Source: Acanthosepion esculentum (taxonomy: Eukaryota > Mollusca > Cephalopoda > Sepiida > Sepiidae). From it: a stretch of DNA of 64,000 bases. Where the stretch lies: the NCBI GenBank assembly GCA_964036315.1, contig OZ038500.1, forward strand, positions 63,878,749-63,942,748. The letters run 5' to 3'. The first letter of the stretch is position 1. Every line of letters begins with the position of its first letter. The notes beneath the pieces are model-generated. The model had not been told where the DNA came from and searched no databases. It saw only the letters and a list, made by a program, of their open reading frames with translations. Position numbers and translations under genes: made by a program. This document shows positions 1-9,453 of the stretch, in pieces.

Positions 1-32
<32 letters not shown>

Positions 33-50
33 AGAGAGAGAGAAAGAGAA
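1..50. repeat. (TA)n(TG)n(GA)n compound microsatellite
   Basis: The window opens inside a TA array that changes to TG and then to GA. The left edge is cut by the window. No gene is associated with it. Confidence 0.95.
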
Positions 51-639
51 AGTGGGATACTTCTTATGGACAAATTAATTTGTTTTTTTATCCAAAAATA
101 GATTATTATTTAACCTTCACACTTTTTTGCCACCTTCATGGAAACCCGTAAAACTCTTCTATTATACGGATTTGAACCCCAGGTGTTCTTCGTTTTTACT
201 GTCATCTCGCCCCATGATTAAATTCTACAGAAATACTTTTTCTTGATTCTTCAAAACTGCAACCTATGAAGGAAGACTCCAAAAAAGTTCACAACTTTTT
301 TTTTCGATAACTGCCCGTAAATTCTTGGAAACCGATAAAAAACAAACAACACATTTGTTTATCATTTAAAAAATCAAGCCAGTTTTATCTAGTTATTTGT
401 ACGCATAGGCATAAACTGGAAAGGTGTCATTGATGTGAAAAATTTTTTTTTTTTTTCGTTTTTTTATTTATTTTGCTGTTGTAATCTTTCGCTCTAATTA
501 TTGTTGTCAAACAATTTCTGCATAAAAGAATAGTTTAAAACTTATCAATCTTTATTCATTATTTCATACATCTAATTTCTGAAAAAGAAAATTAAACTTA
601 CCTCCCTTATCCTTGGGAGCCAGTCTTACAGTGACAATG
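51..639. other. AT-rich stretch, no recognisable feature
   Basis: Homopolymer T and A runs, no open frame of interest, no recognised repeat. It ends at the hAT target duplication. Confidence 0.6.
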
Positions 640-647
640 CTTTACAG

Positions 648-1408
648 CAAGGGTCGGCAAACTACCACCCGCGGGCCGGATCCGGCCCGCGAAGGCATTT
701 TGACCGGCCCTCGAGCCTGATTATCAATGACTCTATTTTTAATAATCTCAGTGCACTAAAAATATTAGACTATCTGCCAGTTATCTTTCTTGAGACTTAT
801 TTTACCAAGTTGCGTTGCCTACGTTTAATGTCAAATAATGGATACATGTTTGTTATGACCCTTGGCTACATTAAAAGATAACAGAAGCGAAAGGAACGCT
901 AAATTGAAAGAGGCCAGGGAGGGAGTGACATGCGAGGTAGCAGAAATCTAAAGACAGTTAAACATACGCGCATTATACATACATGCATCATGAATGTGTC
1001 GATGATACCGCATGTGTACTTACGTAAGTGTATATGTTTGCAACTATTTGTACTCTTATGTATGGGTATATGCGCTTCGTTTTTGTTTGATGTGTGTGTG
1101 TGTGGTTCGTTTGTGGAACAATTTTCAATAACAGTTTCAAACCTACACGTCATAATTTCATCCATTTCACTTCGGTTGATTTTTTTCACTTTGAAGAATT
1201 TTGACGTTCCTTGAGGAAAAGTAATATTTGTTAGGTGTTTTTTAATTTTAGATTTTCTTTTGTTTTTCTGATTTCTCAATGTTTATTTTCATTATGGTTT
1301 TAAATATTTAGGTTGACAGGGGTCTGCATATGTAATTTTCATGAATTTTTCATTAATGGCCTTCGTCCGGCCCGCGGCCCGCGTGGTCGAATGAGTTGCC
1401 GACCCTTG
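648..1408. mobile_element. non-autonomous hAT-type DNA transposon, 761 bp
   Basis: The ends are 13-bp perfect terminal inverted repeats (CAAGGGTCGGCAA at 648 and its complement ending at 1408). An exact 8-bp target duplication, CTTTACAG, lies outside both ends (640-647 and 1409-1416). Eight-bp duplications and short terminal repeats of this kind are typical of hAT elements. GC-rich subterminal blocks (about 665-695 and 1367-1385) are unlike the AT-rich interior. The two overlapping frames inside (899-1279 minus and 930-1214 plus) show no transposase motif, so mobilisation would have needed a hAT transposase supplied from elsewhere. The perfect duplication suggests a fairly young insertion. 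Confidence 0.9.
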
Positions 1409-1439
1409 CTTTACAGGTTAGGTTGATCGATTAACTGAT

Positions 1440-2290
1440 TGATTCCTTTTCTCCAGCATATCAACCCTTTGCAGGTTATTTAAAGCCAGAAAATATTTTT
1501 AGATTCTAAGAATATATTTTGGTGATAATAATGGTTTGCAAGTCTTACTAATTTCTTCTCTTAATTTCTTCTGCTTAATCAGTAGATTGATTGATTGATT
1601 CGTTTTTACGGCTTATCAACCCTTTGCAGGTTATTTAAAACCAGAAAATATTTTTAGATTATAAGAATATATTTTGGTGATAATAATGGTTTGCAAGTCT
1701 TACTAATTTCTTCTCTTAATTTCTTCTGCTTAATCAGTAGATTGATTGATTGATTCGTTTTTACGGCTTATCAACCTTTTGCAGGTTATTTAAAGCCAGA
1801 ACATATTTTGTAGGTTGTAAGAATATATTTTGGCGATAATAATGGTTTACAAGTCTTACTATTTTATTTTATTTTTCTTCTGCTTAATCAGTAGATTGAT
1901 TGATTGATTCATTTTTTACGGCTTATCAACCTTTTGCATGTTATTTAAAGCCAGAAAATATTTTTTAGATTGTAATTTCATTTAAAAAAAATAATAATGG
2001 TTTAGTGGTACAAGACTTACTAATTAACCCATAACTGGGGGAAGAGGATGATTCATACATTTCCCAAGGGTATTTGCGCGTAGATGAATATAACAAACCC
2101 AATTGGAATTGGAACTCACCTCTACGATTAACAATTCTGAGCCGTTAATCATTGCACCACCTGAACACATAAAAGCTTACAGCATGTGGTATTGCCAAAC
2201 GGTCACCTTTCTCGGTACTGACAAAGCTCGGCGTTGCTTAACTTCGGTTATCATAAGAAACCGGTGTTTCAACGTGATGTGGTCATAAGC
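1440..2290 (-). mobile_element. 5S/tRNA chimeric SINE with tail repeated four times
   Basis: Read on the minus strand, the element starts with a full-length 5S rRNA-like head (2290 to 2173). A tRNA-like promoter region follows, with a box-A-like TGGTGCAATG and a degenerate box B (about 2160 to 2100). Then come a body and a tail ending in the motif TTAAATAACCTGCAAAGG. The tail segment is repeated four times at an exact 155-bp spacing: the word TCAAC starts at 1461, 1616, 1771 and 1926. The 3' end runs into TCAA/TTGA repeats. Other copies of this SINE lie at 26165, 35500 and 51541, so it is a family. Its transcription would be by RNA polymerase III. Confidence 0.85.
2173..2290 (-). pseudogene. 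5S rRNA-like SINE head (118 bp)
   Basis: The minus strand reads GCTTATGACCACATCACG and onward, in register with animal 5S rRNA through the box A region (AAGTTAAGCAACG) and the box C region (GGTGACCG). It ends CTGTAAGCTT, where 5S rRNA normally ends. The length is close to the roughly 120 nt of 5S rRNA. It is not called a functional gene because it is fused directly to a tRNA-like SINE body, has many substitutions, and recurs as the head of other SINE copies. Confidence 0.85.
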
Positions 2291-2860
2291 CTTCACTTGT
2301 TAGAGCACAAAAGCTACAACTCGGGTGTCATTCAAATATAGCTACTTTGCTATTTCTTATTGTTATGAGAAAACGTTATCAAATAACGTTATATTTAATC
2401 AGTGCACTTGCTTGAATAGATATCCCACTATCTTTTAAATAGTGAAAGTAATGTCTTCCAGTCTAGAGTACAAAAGTCCTAATAAAGAATAGATGTCTTT
2501 TGACAGGAAGCTAACCGGTATTCTTTTTTTTTTTCATCTGTGCTTTTTACATTCAAGCCATGAAACGCCGTTACGACAAAGCTCAATTGCCCTTTTCTAT
2601 AACGGCATTCTGTGACGGGAGACCTAATACAGATTTTTTTTTTGTTATTTAAACGTGACAAATCAAAGGTCATAATTTGTTCATTTTTGGCATGAATTTT
2701 AACCCCAACCCCAGAAAAAAATTATCTGTGTATAGTGCAACCGGTCACTGCAGGTTTTCTTTTTATCAACCTCCAAAAAAATTACCTGTGTATAGTGCGA
2801 CCCCTTGTTTTTTTTGTTTTTTTAAATAATCCCGAAAAAACTCGCACGATACTCGTGTAT
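2291..2860. other. non-coding, one short direct repeat
   Basis: No gene seen. A segment containing CTGTGTATAGTGC occurs twice, near 2725 and 2785. The 64-residue frame on the minus strand (2479-2673) matches nothing recognised. Confidence 0.5.
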
Positions 2861-2864
2861 ATGC

Positions 2865-3520
2865 TATTCTGTTTTCAAAATTGAATACATGGTAGATGAT
2901 ACTCAGCTTCTGAGCATAAACATGTTTGTGCAAACATAATTACGGGAGATGGTGATATGTGTGTTTTTTTGTTGTGGTTTTGTTGATGTTATATTTTGGA
3001 ATACAGTTTGATTTTTTTTTTAAAATTTTGTAGGATATTATATGGGTTAATATCATAAGAGTTCTTTCATGACATTTAATTATATACGTTATGTCATGAA
3101 TTAATTTCATTGTACAAATTTGTATATAGCTCGAATATAAATTGATAGTAATTTTTTACCTGCATTGTTCTCATAAAATATACAAGAAATACATTATATA
3201 CCTAAATAAGGCCATGAATGTTTATTTCAGTTGATCCTTGAACGGCATTGCAAACACCGTATGGGTTATTTAATGCCGAAATTTAATTTTCTTTGGAGAT
3301 TTGAAGTAATAAAAAATTATATTTGTTATTCTGCTTTCACAATTGAATACATGGTAAATGATACTCAGTTTATGTGCATATACATGTTTGTGTAGACATG
3401 ATTGCTAGAGGTGTTAATATGTTTATGGTGTCGTGTTATTGAAGTTGTATTTTGGAATACAGTTTGATTTCTTTAAGGAATTGTAGGATATTATATGGAT
3501 TAATGTCATGAAAGAGTTCT
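2865..3520. repeat. tandem pair: ~200-bp segment plus SINE-tail motif
   Basis: The segments at about 2865-3070 and 3328-3520 are diverged direct copies: both carry GAATACATGGTA and GGAATACAGTTTGAT. After each lies the GGGTTATTTAATGCCGAAAT motif (3260s and 3576-3595), which is the SINE tail read in reverse. This is a two-unit tandem of SINE tail plus flanking sequence, like the arrays at 1440 and 36085 but with a different period. Confidence 0.65.
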
Positions 3521-3905
3521 TTTCTCTTGGTCGCTTGCCTGGTTGATTTTGTTTAGCGACATATCAACACCTCTATGGGTTATTTAATGCCGAAATCTAA
3601 ATATTTCATACGTGATCTTAGGCTTTCAATTGCAGATATATTGGCCATTATGTTATACTTTCAGTGTTTTTAAGATATATATATATTTTGTAAATTGTAA
3701 AATGTATTGCTGGTAATTTTACTATAAAAATGTATTGTTGATCTTTATTTGGGGGGGGGGGGTCACTATTTGCCCATAGCTTGGACCCTAACAGGTGCTA
3801 CCACCCCGGGTCAGGGTGAGCCCGGGAACAACAGTAATTAAGAGGTTGTTTATCGCTCGCCAAAGCCTCCAACCACCAGATAAGAAGCCTTAGACGAGTA
3901 ATTGT
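3521..3905 (-). mobile_element. SINE-like repeat, family 3 (CCCGGG-rich head)
   Basis: Minus-strand copy of the family also seen at 36085-37040, 50515-50850 and 59165-59751. Diagnostic pieces are the block CCACCCCGGGTCAGGGTG (near 3800), the CTATTTGCCCATAGCT block just before it, and the tail motif at 3576-3595. A G12 run (3752-3763) sits between body and tail. Confidence 0.65.
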
Positions 3906-3913
3906 TTTGACGT

Positions 3914-3916
<3 letters not shown>

Positions 3917-3992
<76 letters not shown>

Positions 3993-4086
3993 TTTCTTTT
4001 TGAATTTGTAGATCTGATGAATTGGATCGTGATTGCGATTACAGTGTAATAAATTATAACCATGGAATATTAGTGTTTGAGCTTTT

Positions 4087-4146
<60 letters not shown>
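3917..4146. repeat. two (TA)n arrays with short spacer
   Basis: (TA)n at about 3917-3986 and 4092-4146, separated by 105 bp of unrecognised sequence. Confidence 0.95.
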
Positions 4147-4149
<3 letters not shown>

Positions 4150-4350
4150 TTGAAAAATTTACTTACACTAAATTAATATCAGTTTTTGAATTATTTTTAT
4201 TCCTCTCCCGACGATGTAGTTTCGTGGTTCATGTCCACTTTTAAAGGGTTTAAATGCTTTTTATATAAATGTCAATTTCTTTTATATTTGCGTTTTTTTT
4301 TACTCTATTAGTGACGTGCGCTACACAAGAGGAGTCATTTTTGACGGTAC

Positions 4351-4460
<110 letters not shown>

Positions 4461-5040
4461 TCATTTAAACATTATTTTATTCTTCAGTGGGCAATGTTTA
4501 TCTTTCTCCATTCTTCCCAGTTTAGTATCTCAGAGTAAAATATACAACAAGCAAGGTTACCTGATCTATTACCCCCCTTTTAAAAAAATCATCATTTCTG
4601 ATGTGTGCCTGCAACTCCAGTGTCCTTACACGCTTATCTAGAATTGAAAGCTTCTTTTCTTTCTTCCTCTCTAGTCTTTTATCCCTCTTCTTATTCCAAA
4701 CTGCATTTCACCCACTGGATTTTATTTGCTTCCTAATTTATATGCATTTTCTAATTCAAGGATCAATATTGCATGAAAAAAAAATTCGATATTATTTGCA
4801 TACTGTTTTCCTTATTTAAAAATAAACTATTAAACATTTCTCTCCCTTCAAGAACTGATACAAAACTATATGCAGATTTTATGGATAACCAGAAAAAGTC
4901 ATATTTTTAAACAATGATTATTACGGCTAATAATGCAAGACTTTCACAACAGATTCAGTCCTCTAGGTCACTGGCGTGTTTATGAAAAAATAAATACGCA
5001 AAAATTCGTATTTCCCTACGCCGCACTTTGATAGGGACTA
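4461..5040. other. non-coding stretch, nothing recognised
   Basis: AT-rich sequence with two short unconvincing frames (4447-4641 and 4601-4819) that resemble no protein family. Confidence 0.5.
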
Positions 5041-5152
5041 GAATCTCTGACTGATACCAAATTAGGTTGGGTTTCGGTCTCGGCTTTAAGCGATCCGGTG
5101 TTTAGTCACACTGACGAGCTGTGATACAGCGAAACAGTCTGTCTGTGGCTGA
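5041..5152 (+). mobile_element. Penelope-type terminal repeat, family B
   Basis: About 110 bp shared with 42230-42365 (plus) and 55745-55870 (minus). All three carry a hammerhead-like motif and stop at the same point, where a TA or CA array starts (here 5153). Penelope-like elements are known to carry hammerhead ribozymes in their terminal repeats, which is the basis for the class assignment. No RT is attached here. Confidence 0.6.
5104..5150 (+). ncRNA. hammerhead ribozyme motif
   Basis: Complete conserved core. Stem I strand AGTCACA (5104-5110) pairs with TGTGGCT (5144-5150), 7 bp with one G-U. CTGACGA lies at 5111-5117. Stem II GCTG...CAGC closes a loop at 5118-5130. GAAA is at 5131-5134. 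A short stem III, CAGTCTG, precedes the cleavage triplet GUC ending at 5143. Stem III is very small, as in the minimal type I hammerheads of Penelope-like elements. Activity is inferred from sequence only. Confidence 0.78.

Positions 5153-5206
<54 letters not shown>
5153..5206. repeat. (TA)n array
   Basis: Pure TA immediately after the hammerhead repeat, then unrecognised sequence to about 5440. Confidence 0.95.
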
Positions 5207-5210
<4 letters not shown>

Positions 5211-5439
5211 CTCCATAAACATTCTTAAATGCCTATAATCTATAGCAGAAGTCATTGATTTATACCAATGGCTTCCCACACTTAATACTTCTCGTTTTCA
5301 CTCTCGCGTAGTCATGTGTGACGTCACGAGCTACGACGCGTTTTTCGCTTCTTTGGCTCGTAAATAAGAGTTTGTCGTTACTTTGAGCTTATTCAAACAG
5401 CAACGGCGGGCCATTATTGTGATTTCGCAGATGTGTTGT

Positions 5440-5661
5440 TTGATTTATTAAAATCGTCATCTTTGATAATGGCTTATGTAAGCCGAAAGCTGAGATTGGA
5501 TTCAAGCATGTGTCAATATGGTGTTTTCCTTTCGTCTTTCAACGATAATGTGATTAAGCTTATCAGACAATACGAAAGGAACTTACTTAAAATAAAAAAA
5601 AAAAAACTTGTCTATATTATTTAATGAAACATGCATTAATGAAAAATTGCTGCCGAAATAT

Positions 5662-5668
<7 letters not shown>
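5440..5668 (+). mobile_element. Penelope-type terminal repeat, family A, degenerate
   Basis: Contains the hairpin GGCTTATGTAAGCC followed by GAAAGC (about 5470-5490), a decayed hammerhead-like unit. Related copies lie at 11090, 15990 (minus) and 55404 (minus). The segment with GAAAAATTGCTGCC runs straight into CA/TA repeats, as its relative at 55404 does in reverse. The 63-residue frame at 5433-5624 is not considered a protein. Confidence 0.5.
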
Positions 5669-5713
<45 letters not shown>

Positions 5714-5817
5714 TCACCTACAGATATATATATATATATATATATATCGTCACCTACAGATATATATATATATATATATCGTCACCTACAGATATATATA
5801 TATATATCGTCACCTAC

Positions 5818-5855
<38 letters not shown>

Positions 5856-5861
5856 ACCTAC

Positions 5862-5899
<38 letters not shown>

Positions 5900-5939
5900 A
5901 CCTACAGATATATATATATATATATATATCGTCACCTAC

Positions 5940-5971
<32 letters not shown>

Positions 5972-6036
5972 CGTCACCTACATATATATATATATATATA
6001 TCGTCACCTACATATATATATATATATATCGTCACC

Positions 6037-6087
<51 letters not shown>

Positions 6088-6090
6088 TCA
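5668..6090. repeat. minisatellite: CGTCACCTACAG words in (TA)n
   Basis: Eleven copies of a word near CGTCACCTACAG (about 5712, 5747, 5779, 5807, 5852, 5896, 5929, 5972, 6001, 6029 and 6085) are separated by TA tracts of varying length. Copies 5 and 6 begin AGTCACC, copies 7 to 10 lack the final G, and copy 11 is CGTCACCCACAG. The variants sit in blocks, which suggests stepwise duplication. The 198-residue frame through it is an artefact. Confidence 0.95.
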
Positions 6091-6239
6091 CCCACAGACA
6101 AACATATATATTATGGACAGACATGGTGCCCATAAAATGTCTTTAAAATTTCAAAAAATTATTCTAAAAGCAAATGAACAAATATTTGGAAATTGTTACA
6201 AAATGAGGAGTAGATATTGAATTTTTTAAAACTAATTTA

Positions 6240-6480
6240 ATACACCTCTATATAGACACCATAAGTTGCACGAGACACATCAAGACGGTACTCGATGCTG
6301 TAGTTTAAGATCAAATGCAGACAAAATATGGATCGAAATCCGACAGAATGATAAAATAAAAACCAAATAGGAAACGTATACCAAACATGTTTCACTTTTA
6401 TTAATGTTTCGTCAGAGACTGAGAGAGAACAGACAAAAAGACAGAAACTCTGGTATTTTCAAATATGTTTCGAAAAGTTC
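6240..6480 (-). mobile_element. Penelope-like terminal repeat, family C, degenerate
   Basis: Shares GAAATCCGACAGAATGATA and the CATGTTTCACTTTTATTAAT/CGTCAG block with 32050-32200, and weakly with 30150-30210. On the minus strand CTGACGA (complement of 6409-6415) is followed by GAAACATG, a hammerhead-like core, but stem I is not convincing. Confidence 0.45.
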
Positions 6481-6518
6481 TCATTGGTCAGAGACGTCTA
6501 TTAAAACCCTAGATTATT

Positions 6519-6803
6519 CTATATGTATGCCAGTTTGTTGAAGATACTTGTATGTCTAATGTTCATTAATGTCATCAGTGATCTTTTGCTTTGGATCAGT
6601 GATGTCCCGTATCTTTGTTCGAAACACGATACCTTTAACCTCAGAAAGATGTCCAGTCGAGTGATATCTGGTGAACGAGGCGGCCATGGAATTGGGTCAT
6701 CCATTCCAATCAACCGGTTTGGAAATCTTAGGGGTTCATTTAACGGTACCACCTTCATCACTGGGATAGCTGAAATACAGAAATGCAATGTGAATAAAAA
6801 CAT
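6519..6803 (-). pseudogene. Tc1/mariner-superfamily transposase relic
   Basis: The minus-strand frame includes PLRFPNRLIGMDDPIPWPPR and SPDITRLDIFL. This matches the WPPRSPDLTPLDFF region of many IS630/Tc1/mariner transposases, which contains the last catalytic aspartate. Only about 60 residues are recognisable; the remaining residues are unlike a transposase. There is no terminal repeat in view. A decayed, truncated copy. Confidence 0.65.
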
Positions 6804-6849
6804 AGATAACTACTGAGTACATAGAAGACATCTGATTAGTATATCTCAT

Positions 6850-7430
6850 CTATAAATGCGTTTTTTAAAAAAAATTCTACTTGTTTCTCCTATATATTGG
6901 GAGGAACAGTTTGGCAATATATTTTATAAATGCCTGCTTCAGAAATATTATTGCTATTAGTATTTGAATATCTATAATGGTTTTGGAAGTGTTTGTGACT
7001 ATTTATGAGCACAAAAGAGACCTTACATGAAACAACTTAGCTAATGCACTAGTCATACATAGAAATAAATTCAAGCACAATTTTGATTTTAAAAATGCTA
7101 CACTCATAAGAAAAAGAAAATAACTCACTCAGAAGGAAAATCCTCGAGAGTGCCGCCATTGAATATTACCCAAATATTAATCTACGCTCAGGCTTTTCCC
7201 CCATTTCACCTTTCTTAACAGAATTACTACTATCCCAAACAAACGGACAGAAGAGTATCAAGAAATCAAAAGAAAATGGTTGAATCTGTCAACACAGCAA
7301 TAAAAACAATATCTCCACACGTGACAGTAATTGACGTAATTTCAGTTAACAGTATGAAAATAGCGTTCTCTAAATTCTTCCAGTTTCTAAGGACATTTTG
7401 TTTTGTTATTATTAGTTACTTTGTTTAATA
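6850..7430. other. non-coding, nothing recognised
   Basis: AT-rich, no credible frame and no clear repeat match within the window. Confidence 0.5.
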
Positions 7431-7444
7431 AATTCATTTCGTTT

Positions 7445-7488
7445 TGCCTTGAAAAAGTCCACATCGAACGAAACGCGCCGGCAACTAT
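7445..7488 (+). ncRNA. degenerate hammerhead-like motif
   Basis: TTGCC and GGCAA can form stem I around TTGAAAA, a GTCC/GAAC imperfect stem II, GAAA and CGCG. The first core base (C to T) and the cleavage triplet (GCC rather than NUH) differ from the consensus, so this looks like a dead copy. A (TA)n array follows at 7528. Confidence 0.45.
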
Positions 7489-7524
7489 TACAGTTTTTCT
7501 ACTGTCTTATACATTTATAAATAT

Positions 7525-7527
<3 letters not shown>

Positions 7528-7599
<72 letters not shown>
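7528..7599. repeat. (TA)n array
   Basis: About 36 TA units. It lies at the truncated end of the Tc1-like relic. Confidence 0.95.
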
Positions 7600-7601
<2 letters not shown>

Positions 7602-7625
7602 TAAATATACATAATATCCAACGTC

Positions 7626-8225
7626 GATAACACGACTTTCTATGATATGGTGGCCCAAACTATCACTAACCCACCTCCATACTTCAATGTTGGAAGAAGG
7701 CAGTCAGGGTTGTAAGCTTCTTTGGGCTGCCTCCACACATAATCTCGCCCTGAAGTTGGGAAAAGAGAAAAACTGGACTCGTCTGAGAATAAGACTTGTT
7801 TCCATTGGTCTGCAGACCAGGCATTGTGATCTCTGCACCACTTCAACCTCTTCTGAATGTTGCGATTGGAGAGAAGAGGTTTCCTCACGACAGCTGTTCC
7901 ATGATATGCAGCTTTATGGAGCTCACAATAAATAGTTTTAGTAGAAACTGGACTATTCAGATGATTATCTAACTCAGCAGTCACTTTGGCCACAGTAGTC
8001 CGATGATTTTTGCCACATTGCGTTTCAATGCACATCGGTCCCTATCAGTAAGTTTGCAAGTCCGGCCTGAATTGCGACGGTTGCTAGAGGTTTGGCTCTG
8101 TTTCTCGAATTGCGTCATAGTTGTTGATATGGTAGCTCTTGTTCAGCAACCTTAGTGATCAAGGCTCCTGCCATGCCAGCTTCAACAATTTGCCCTTTTT
8201 CAAACTTGGAGGGGGTCACACATTT
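7626..8225 (-). pseudogene. Tc1-like transposase, frameshifted and truncated
   Basis: On the minus strand an N-terminal helix-turn-helix region (SKFEKGQIVEAGMAG near 8200) is followed, after frame shifts, by TTMTQFEKQSQTSSNRRN and SGRTCKLTDRDR. The main 131-residue frame (8035-7640) contains KRLKWCRDHNAWSADQWKQV, then LFSDESSFSLFP with a catalytic aspartate, and GGLVIVWATIS. The last catalytic acidic residue and the C-terminus are missing where the sequence approaches the TA array. The 97-residue plus-strand frame opposite is a shadow. Confidence 0.85.
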
Positions 8226-8229
8226 AGCT

Positions 8230-8580
8230 TAAATTTTACCGAATTCTAAAAATAAATAAGACAAAGACAGTAAATTAGATAAATAAATGTATTTACAATA
8301 GATATAACCTGCAATTACGAAGTTTTAGTTAAATTTCTTAATATAATAGGTCTTTGAAATATAGGAGTGGAATTTGCAACTGTTCCAATTATTTTGTCCA
8401 ACCTCTGTATGTCCGCATATCCTCTGTTTTTGAGTTATTAAGTTTAAGGCAAGTTTCGGGTAGATGGCGATCTGTTGTTATTTGGTTAGGTTACATTTGT
8501 CATTCGTGTATATTTGTGGCTAGTCTCTCTTCAACATTTAACGTGTGTAGTAGTGTTTTAACTGAGAAGTGTTCCATTTA
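8230..8580. other. upstream flank of transposase relic
   Basis: No separate gene. The 75-residue frame (8354-8581) ends just before the next transposase fragment and may be its untranslated leader. Confidence 0.4.
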
Positions 8581-8583
8581 ACA

Positions 8584-8775
8584 ATGGCATGGTATTCATT
8601 TCGTGAGCGGGCAAGTATAATTTTTAGATACGGCCACTCGAGTGATAATGGACGCGAGGCTGCACGGCTATATCAGATTGCATTTCCTGACTGAAGGCAG
8701 CCGAGTCATCCAACGTTTGCTGTTGTTTATCGTCGCGTTGCTGAGACAGGATCGGTGGCACCAAAAACTATGGTA
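8584..8775 (+). pseudogene. mariner-type transposase N-terminus (DUF4817-like)
   Basis: From the ATG at 8584 the frame reads MAWYSFRERASIIFRYG, then NGREAARLYQIAFPD, a stop, and RQPSHPTFAVVYRRVAETGS. This is the N-terminal DNA-binding region common to a group of insect and marine IS630/mariner transposases (the ARLF..RYPDR.HPSH pattern). One in-frame stop replaces the arginine after FPD. Nothing of the catalytic domain follows. Confidence 0.7.
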
Positions 8776-8946
8776 ATGAGTTTTTTTGTATTGTATCTTG
8801 GACTGTACATTTAACAGCGTCTACCGTAAACTTTAAACTTAATGACTGAAAAACGACAGATTTGCAGACAAATGTTCATGTATACTTTTGTCCTTGTTTT
8901 GGTGCGAGGAACCCGTCCCCAAGTTTGTAATAGTAATTTTAATACA

Positions 8947-8947
<1 letters not shown>

Positions 8948-9003
<56 letters not shown>
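8948..9003. repeat. (TA)n array
   Basis: Its last bases form the outer end of the perfect inverted repeat. Confidence 0.95.
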
Positions 9004-9007
<4 letters not shown>

Positions 9008-9352
9008 CTGGATAAAATGAATGAAACAAAATTGTGTTTTTTTTATGAAAGTATTTATTTCTGTGTTTTTGTATATATTTATTTATTTAATATTTCAGAC
9101 CACCTAGGTCTTTCCTCAGAAATCAAATGAGAAACTGTGTTTGTGTGTTTGTTTACAGCGTTTGTTTACAGCGTTTGTCGTGAAACAAACGCTGTAAACA
9201 AACACACAAACACAGTTTCTCATTTGATTTCTGAGGAAAGACCTAGGTGGTCTGAAATATTAAATAAATAAATATATACAAAAACACAGAAATAAATACT
9301 TTCATAAAAAAAACACAATTTTGTTTCATTCATTTTATCCAGATATTATATA
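8998..9352. repeat. perfect 170-bp inverted repeat, 15-bp loop
   Basis: Left arm 8998-9167 and right arm 9183-9352 are exact reverse complements as far as I could compare base by base, with a 15-bp spacer. Each arm contains a hammerhead-like core: in the right arm CTGAGGA (9231-9237), stem II AGACC/GGTCT, and GAAA (9254-9257). Exact identity over 170 bp in a region where other repeats are diverged points to very recent formation or to gene conversion. The DNA could extrude a cruciform, and a transcript would fold into one long hairpin. Confidence 0.93.
9227..9265 (+). ncRNA. minimal hammerhead motif in inverted-repeat arm
   Basis: ATTT (9227-9230) pairs with AAAT (9262-9265) as stem I. CTGAGGA, a 5-bp stem II and GAAA are intact. 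Only one base pair can form stem III, before an AUU cleavage triplet. The mirror copy lies on the minus strand at 9085-9123. So short a stem III would be expected to need pairing of two molecules. Confidence 0.45.
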
Positions 9353-9386
9353 CATATCAAGAAAGTATACGTGGCCTCTCATTATG

Positions 9387-9388
<2 letters not shown>

Positions 9389-9450
<62 letters not shown>
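9389..9450. repeat. (TA)n(GA)n microsatellite
   Basis: TA units followed by about 14 GA units. Unrecognised sequence follows to 9740. Confidence 0.95.

Positions 9451-9453
<3 letters not shown>

Noticed and set aside
2173..2290. Functional 5S rRNA gene
   Set aside because: It is fused to a SINE body, diverged at many positions, and repeated as the head of other SINEs.
5668..6090. CRISPR-like array (12-bp word with spacers)
   Set aside because: The spacers are only TA tracts; it is a minisatellite.
5608..6220. Open frames of 81 and 198 residues made of IYIYIY and SSPTD/VTYRY repeats
   Set aside because: They are translations of the TA-rich minisatellite with no codon bias or domain.
7642..7935. 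97-residue plus-strand frame
   Set aside because: Antisense of the Tc1-like transposase.
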